The notes under the pieces were generated by a model. It was given only the letters and a program-made list of their open reading frames with translations. It searched no databases and was not told where the DNA came from. A program made the translations under genes and the position numbers. Below are positions 60,210 through 64,000 of a DNA stretch of 64,000 bases, piece by piece. The stretch is taken from positions 1 to 64,000 of the forward strand of contig CAYUQT010000027.1 in assembly GCA_964446835.1 (NCBI GenBank), given 5' to 3'. Origin of the DNA: CAYUQT01 sp964446835. GTDB lineage: Bacteria; Planctomycetota; Phycisphaerae; UBA1845; JAFGLZ01. Position 1 is the first letter of the stretch; each line of letters begins with the position of its first letter.

Positions 60210-62963
60210 ATGTTCAGACTCGCCTTCGGTACCTTTGCGTCTGCGACGTCTGCGGCCTTGCTGGCAACGTGGTTCGCCACTGCATTCCCAGCTCAAGGCG
60301 AGGAGCCTTTGTGGCGGCTCCCGCTCAGCCGGCAGCTCGACGGTTCGCAGGCCTTCGATCGGAGTTTCTTTCACGAGCCGCCGGCACTTTACTGGCCGGC
60401 CTATTTCTGGCTCTGGAATGCCGCGCTCGAACCGAACCTCCTGAAAGAGCAGCTCGGCCAAATGGCCTCGTGCGGTGCCCGAAGCGTCTGCATGCTTCCG
60501 ATGCCGAAAGAATTCCGACCGAGCAACACGAACAACTCGATGGATCCCGGCTACCTGACCGACGGATTCTTCGATCGCGTGGCATTGGCGGTCGCGGAGT
60601 CGCGGCGTCTGAAGATGCACTGGTGGCTCTATGACGAAGGCGGCTGGCCTTCCGGGCAGGCGTGCGGCCAGGTCATCGCAGGCCACCCCGAGCTGGCGTC
60701 TCAGGTTGTGGTTCGCGAGCCGATCACGCTTCGGGCACAGCAACCTTACGTCGTCCCGACCGGGGCTATTGCCCTCGTGGTCCATGAGGGCGACCGGAGG
60801 ATCCTCATCGAACCGGGCGCCACCTGGCTGAAGGATAAGGCTCCGGATCGGGCGTGGCTGTATCGCGCGCAGCGACGCGGCGGCGTCGATCTGTTGAGCC
60901 CTAAGACGACGCAGCGGTTCATCGAGCTGACCCACCGGCGATACGCCGCCAAGCTGGCCACGCTTCCGGAACGTCCGCCCGTGTACTTCACCTTCACCGA
61001 CGAGCCGGCCGTCCCCGCCATGGCACCGGGCAGTCAGATCCCCTGGACCGACGGGGCGGGCGAGGCGTTCAAATCCCGCTTCGGCTACGACCTCCGCGAA
61101 CATCTGGACGAACTGTTTTCTGAGCCGGCAGCGGGGGCGAGCGGTTGGCCCTGCCGGGCGAGGGTGGACTACTTCGACTTCTGGACGCGGCGGTTCTGCG
61201 AGGCCTTCTTCGAACCGTTGCGCTCGGCGGCCCAGGAGATGGGCATGCTCTCCGGCGGACACCTCGGCGGCGAGGACGAGACCCTGGGCGCCCTGCGCCA
61301 TGGTTTCGGCCATATCCTTCGAACCCTCCGCGCCATGGATGTTCCGGGTGTCGATGTAATCTGGCGCCAGTTGTTCCCCGGGCAGGAGCCACGACATCAC
61401 TTCCCCCGCTTTGCCAGCAGCGCCGCGCACCAGATCGGTCGGCGGCTGACCTTCACTGAGTCTGTGGCGGTCTACGGCAGCGGCGTGACGCCCGAGCAGG
61501 TGCGCTGGGTGCTGGACTATCAGTTCGTCCGCGGCATTCAGCTCGTTGTGCTGTGCGGGTTCCCGTTGAGCACGCACGACCATCACATGACCGGAGAACG
61601 CCCCCACTACGGCCCGACCAACCCCCTATGGTCGATCCTGCCGGACTTCCACGCCGGCATCGCCCGAACCAGCTATGCCCTGAGTTGCGGTGAACCGCGG
61701 GTCGACGCCGCGTTGTACTATCCCGCGCGCGACCTGTGGGCCTTCGGAATGAAGGACGTCACCGCCGCCGGCGACCACGACCGCCTTGCGCGCCGGATGT
61801 CCGAACAACAACGCGAGTTTGATATCCTCGACGACGATATTCTCGAAACATGGCCGGCCGCCGACGGATACCTGGTCGGATCGGCCGTCCGTTATCGAAC
61901 GCTCGCCTTCGGCCGGACGCGATGGCTCGGCCGGCCCGCCGCCGAGAAGCTCGTTCAGTGGCTCAAGGGACCGGGCCTTCTGTTGGCCGTCGATCACTTG
62001 CCGGGTGTCGACGGCGATGGCGGCGAGGCCCTCGCTCAGCGTTTGGGCTGCCCCAACCGGCCAGGGCGTCACGCGGTTCAGGGGGGCAAGGGTTTCGTCC
62101 TGATCGGGTCGATCGACGAGATCGTCTCGGCCATGTGCCCCTTGCTGGTCTGTGACCCGCCGAACGTCGATCTCCGCGTGACGGCGCGCGACCTGCCCGG
62201 CGGTTCGGCCGTCTACTTCGTATTCAACGAAGGTCTGACACCCTACAAGGGGCGCCTGACCGTTCCCGAACGGGGCCGTATCGAGCGGTTCTATCCGTAC
62301 ACCGGCCGCAGCGAGCCCCTGGCCACGTCGGCGGCGCCCGATGGCAGGAGGACCACAGAGCTGTCCCTGGAAGGGACGGAGAGCGCCTTGATCCTCGCAA
62401 CCGGTGGCGAGCCGACGTCCACTCCGCCACCTGTGCCAATTGACGCCTGGCGCGACATCGCCGACGGCTGGGGCTTGAAGCCGCTTCGCCGGTTCTGCGT
62501 CGGTGAGCACGATTTCGAGATCCGCCCGAGCAGCGCGGCAGCGATTTCGCTCGAGCGCCTGGGATCGTGGGCCCCGCAGCTCACCGCAGACTTCAGCGGA
62601 CATGCGGAATATCGCAAGACCGTCACGATCGCCCCCGACGAGGCGAACCGCCCACTGACCCTCGACCTGGGACGGGTGGAGTACGCCTGCGAGGTGTACC
62701 TCGACAAGCAGAGGGTCGGCAGTCTGTTCGGGCGCCCCTGGCGAATCGAGCTGCCCTCGGTTTCGGCCGGCGCGCATGAGCTTCGGATCATCGTCTCGAA
62801 CACCCTGGCCAACGAGCTGACCAGCGAGCGTGTCCGTCAGGAGTGGTCGAAGAAGAAGGGTCCCGGCTGGCCCAGCCCCTACCACGAACGGGCGATTCGT
62901 TTCGAGGTCGACAGCCGCGGCGGAGGACTCCTCGGTCCGGTTCGGCTGGGCCGGAGGCCGTAG
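60210..62963 (+). CDS. Secreted GH106-like glycoside hydrolase (alpha-L-rhamnosidase-like)
   Basis: Product of 917 residues. The ATG at 60210 starts an acceptable signal peptide (cleavage near AQGEE) and has GGAG about 10 nt upstream; an in-frame start at 60171 adds a Pro-rich run. The catalytic core shows WPAYFWLWNAALEP, LYDEGGWPSG (141-149) and FTFTDEP (around 263-266), the pattern I associate with GH106 and relatives. A C-terminal jelly roll (about 760-910; EYRKTVTIAP, VYLDKQRVGSLFGRPW) resembles the GH2 sugar-binding domain. Substrate is inferred to be a rhamnose-containing glycan with low certainty. Confidence 0.72.
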   Translation: MFRLAFGTFASATSAALLATWFATAFPAQGEEPLWRLPLSRQLDGSQAFDRSFFHEPPALYWPAYFWLWNAALEPNLLKEQLGQMASCGARSVCMLPMPKEFRPSNTNNSMDPGYLTDGFFDRVALAVAESRRLKMHWWLYDEGGWPSGQACGQVIAGHPELASQVVVREPITLRAQQPYVVPTGAIALVVHEGDRRILIEPGATWLKDKAPDRAWLYRAQRRGGVDLLSPKTTQRFIELTHRRYAAKLATLPERPPVYFTFTDEPAVPAMAPGSQIPWTDGAGEAFKSRFGYDLREHLDELFSEPAAGASGWPCRARVDYFDFWTRRFCEAFFEPLRSAAQEMGMLSGGHLGGEDETLGALRHGFGHILRTLRAMDVPGVDVIWRQLFPGQEPRHHFPRFASSAAHQIGRRLTFTESVAVYGSGVTPEQVRWVLDYQFVRGIQLVVLCGFPLSTHDHHMTGERPHYGPTNPLWSILPDFHAGIARTSYALSCGEPRVDAALYYPARDLWAFGMKDVTAAGDHDRLARRMSEQQREFDILDDDILETWPAADGYLVGSAVRYRTLAFGRTRWLGRPAAEKLVQWLKGPGLLLAVDHLPGVDGDGGEALAQRLGCPNRPGRHAVQGGKGFVLIGSIDEIVSAMCPLLVCDPPNVDLRVTARDLPGGSAVYFVFNEGLTPYKGRLTVPERGRIERFYPYTGRSEPLATSAAPDGRRTTELSLEGTESALILATGGEPTSTPPPVPIDAWRDIADGWGLKPLRRFCVGEHDFEIRPSSAAAISLERLGSWAPQLTADFSGHAEYRKTVTIAPDEANRPLTLDLGRVEYACEVYLDKQRVGSLFGRPWRIELPSVSAGAHELRIIVSNTLANELTSERVRQEWSKKKGPGWPSPYHERAIRFEVDSRGGGLLGPVRLGRRP

Positions 62964-62993
62964 TGCCCGGTGCCGATGGTTCGAGTCCGAAGA

Positions 62994-64000
62994 TCACCGC
63001 GTTCCGGGGGCCGCGGCGATCAATCGAACGTCGGCCCAGTGGGCCCAGTCCCAGCCATAGTCGCCCAGGGCGTCTGTGATGAGTGTCAGGACCACGGTGC
63101 GACCGGCGTAGGCGGCCAGGGGCACATCAAACCCCAGCCATGGTTTGCCCGGAAGGACATCCGACCGCCAGAGTTCCCTTCCGTTAACGGCAATGCGAAA
63201 GCCGACACCTCTGCCCTTGCCGTCGGCGCCGTCGCGAATACCGGCGAAGCCCGTCAGGCGGGCCGGACTGCCAGGCAGCGCCATCACGAAGTCGACGTGC
63301 TGTTGGCCCTGGTTGGGGGGGTGAGCGAACAGCCCCGACCTGGCAACCCCGCCGACGGTGGAGGCGCCGCGGGTCGCGTCGCAGAAGCCTTCGGGCCGCT
63401 CTTCCCGTCCGCCCCGAAGGACCAGCGCATTACTGAACGTCATCGCCGGGACATCGGCCGGCAAGGTGATCGGCTGGGGCTTCTCAAACAGCAGATAGGC
63501 CGCGCCGGGCAGGGGCATCTTCAGGGTATATCGTCGATCGCCCCTGGACGTTACCTCGACCGGCTCGACGCCGGAGGCCGCGCCGACGATGGATCGAGGG
63601 CTGAGCACGTCAACCTCCCCATGGCGCGAGTCCTTCAGAATCACACGAGGACGAACCCAGATGCCCCAGTCGTAGTTGACCGACCCGGCGGCACCCGGCG
63701 TGGCCTCCAGCCGCAGCCGGACGGTCCGCCCCTTCAGGGCAGAGAGGTCCAGCATCAATGGTTCGGGTTCCGCCGACCGCGCGTGTCGCTCGGCGCGAAG
63801 GGGCCCCGGCCGCGACCCGACGGATTGTGGAGACGGGCTCGTATCCTCTGCAGACACGCGATAGGTCAATCCATCGCTCTTATCGACGGCCTCGGCCACA
63901 CGAAGCCCGATCCCCGCCTTAAAGAAAGCCGGTCGATCCGCAGGCAGCCGGACCTCGAATTCCGTCCACACGTGGCCCAGTCCATGGGTCTGAGCCGGCC
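62994..64000 (-). CDS. Carbohydrate-binding (NPCBM-like) protein, 5' end outside the window
   Basis: The minus-strand frame stays open to the right edge, so this is the C-terminal part of a longer protein (at least 334 residues seen). Two beta-sandwich segments have the NPCBM/galactose-binding look: SVNYDWGIWVRPRVI and GDYGWDWAHWADVRLIA near the end, with NGRELWRSDVLPGKPW between. It converges with the GH106-like gene with a 30-bp gap. The missing N-terminus may carry a catalytic domain. Confidence 0.65.
   Translation of the reverse strand, partial: PAQTHGLGHVWTEFEVRLPADRPAFFKAGIGLRVAEAVDKSDGLTYRVSAEDTSPSPQSVGSRPGPLRAERHARSAEPEPLMLDLSALKGRTVRLRLEATPGAAGSVNYDWGIWVRPRVILKDSRHGEVDVLSPRSIVGAASGVEPVEVTSRGDRRYTLKMPLPGAAYLLFEKPQPITLPADVPAMTFSNALVLRGGREERPEGFCDATRGASTVGGVARSGLFAHPPNQGQQHVDFVMALPGSPARLTGFAGIRDGADGKGRGVGFRIAVNGRELWRSDVLPGKPWLGFDVPLAAYAGRTVVLTLITDALGDYGWDWAHWADVRLIAAAPGTR

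Noticed and set aside
60180..61607. 475-codon minus-strand frame opposite the GH106-like gene
   Set aside because: Shadow of a GC-rich real gene with clear catalytic motifs and a signal peptide on the plus strand.

Overview
The window looks like chromosome from a member of the Planctomycetota, most likely class Phycisphaerae. This is inferred from gene content, not from a marker gene. The clues are an exosortase with PEP-CTERM-like substrates, very long TPR proteins, secreted multidomain glycoside hydrolases of GH38, GH5/GH2-like and GH106-like type, moderately GC-rich codon use, and frequent GTG/TTG starts. No rRNA, tRNA, CRISPR array or intact insertion sequence was seen.

Left flank (about 0.4-15 kb): a PilZ-domain protein, an outer-membrane Wza-type export lipoprotein, a possible 56-residue small protein, two secreted proteins with C-terminal exosortase-type sorting signals, a 1473-residue membrane-anchored TPR protein, the exosortase itself, and a 1476-residue modular lipoprotein with five tandem repeats.

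Central cluster (about 15-47.9 kb): nearly everything is on the minus strand. It reads from a good promoter at 47831-47859 through a NusG/RfaH-like elongation factor, a nucleotidyltransferase-like protein, an FHA-Wzz-tyrosine kinase fusion, a sugar-1-phosphate transferase fused to a beta-helix module, EpsI, an acyl carrier protein, an AMP ligase, an asparagine-synthase-type amidotransferase and an NAD synthase-like amidoligase. It continues into glycosyltransferases, several acyl or aminoacyl transferases (GNAT, CelD, FemAB), an SGNH hydrolase, a DegT aminotransferase, a polysaccharide deacetylase, a Wzx flippase, a Wzy polymerase and a PssD/PssE pair. Many neighbours overlap by ATGA, GTGA or TAATG, which suggests translational coupling. 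Together these genes form a nearly complete Wzx/Wzy exopolysaccharide pathway linked to protein sorting by exosortase. One small divergent plus-strand gene (VanZ-like) and a decayed-looking 600-bp gap interrupt the run.

Right flank (about 48.3-64 kb): secreted glycoside hydrolases (GH38-like, GH5-like with a GH2-type jelly roll, GH106-like), a GT-C/TPR membrane protein resembling TMTC O-mannosyltransferases, a polyprenyl diphosphate synthase, a TetR regulator, a TPR protein, and a carbohydrate-binding protein that runs off the right edge.

The most distinctive items are the FHA-BY-kinase fusion, two degenerate nucleotidyltransferase/beta-helix modules (one free, one fused to the priming transferase), the ACP-ligase-AsnB-NadE amide-chemistry block, and two adjacent secreted proteins with different sorting signals.
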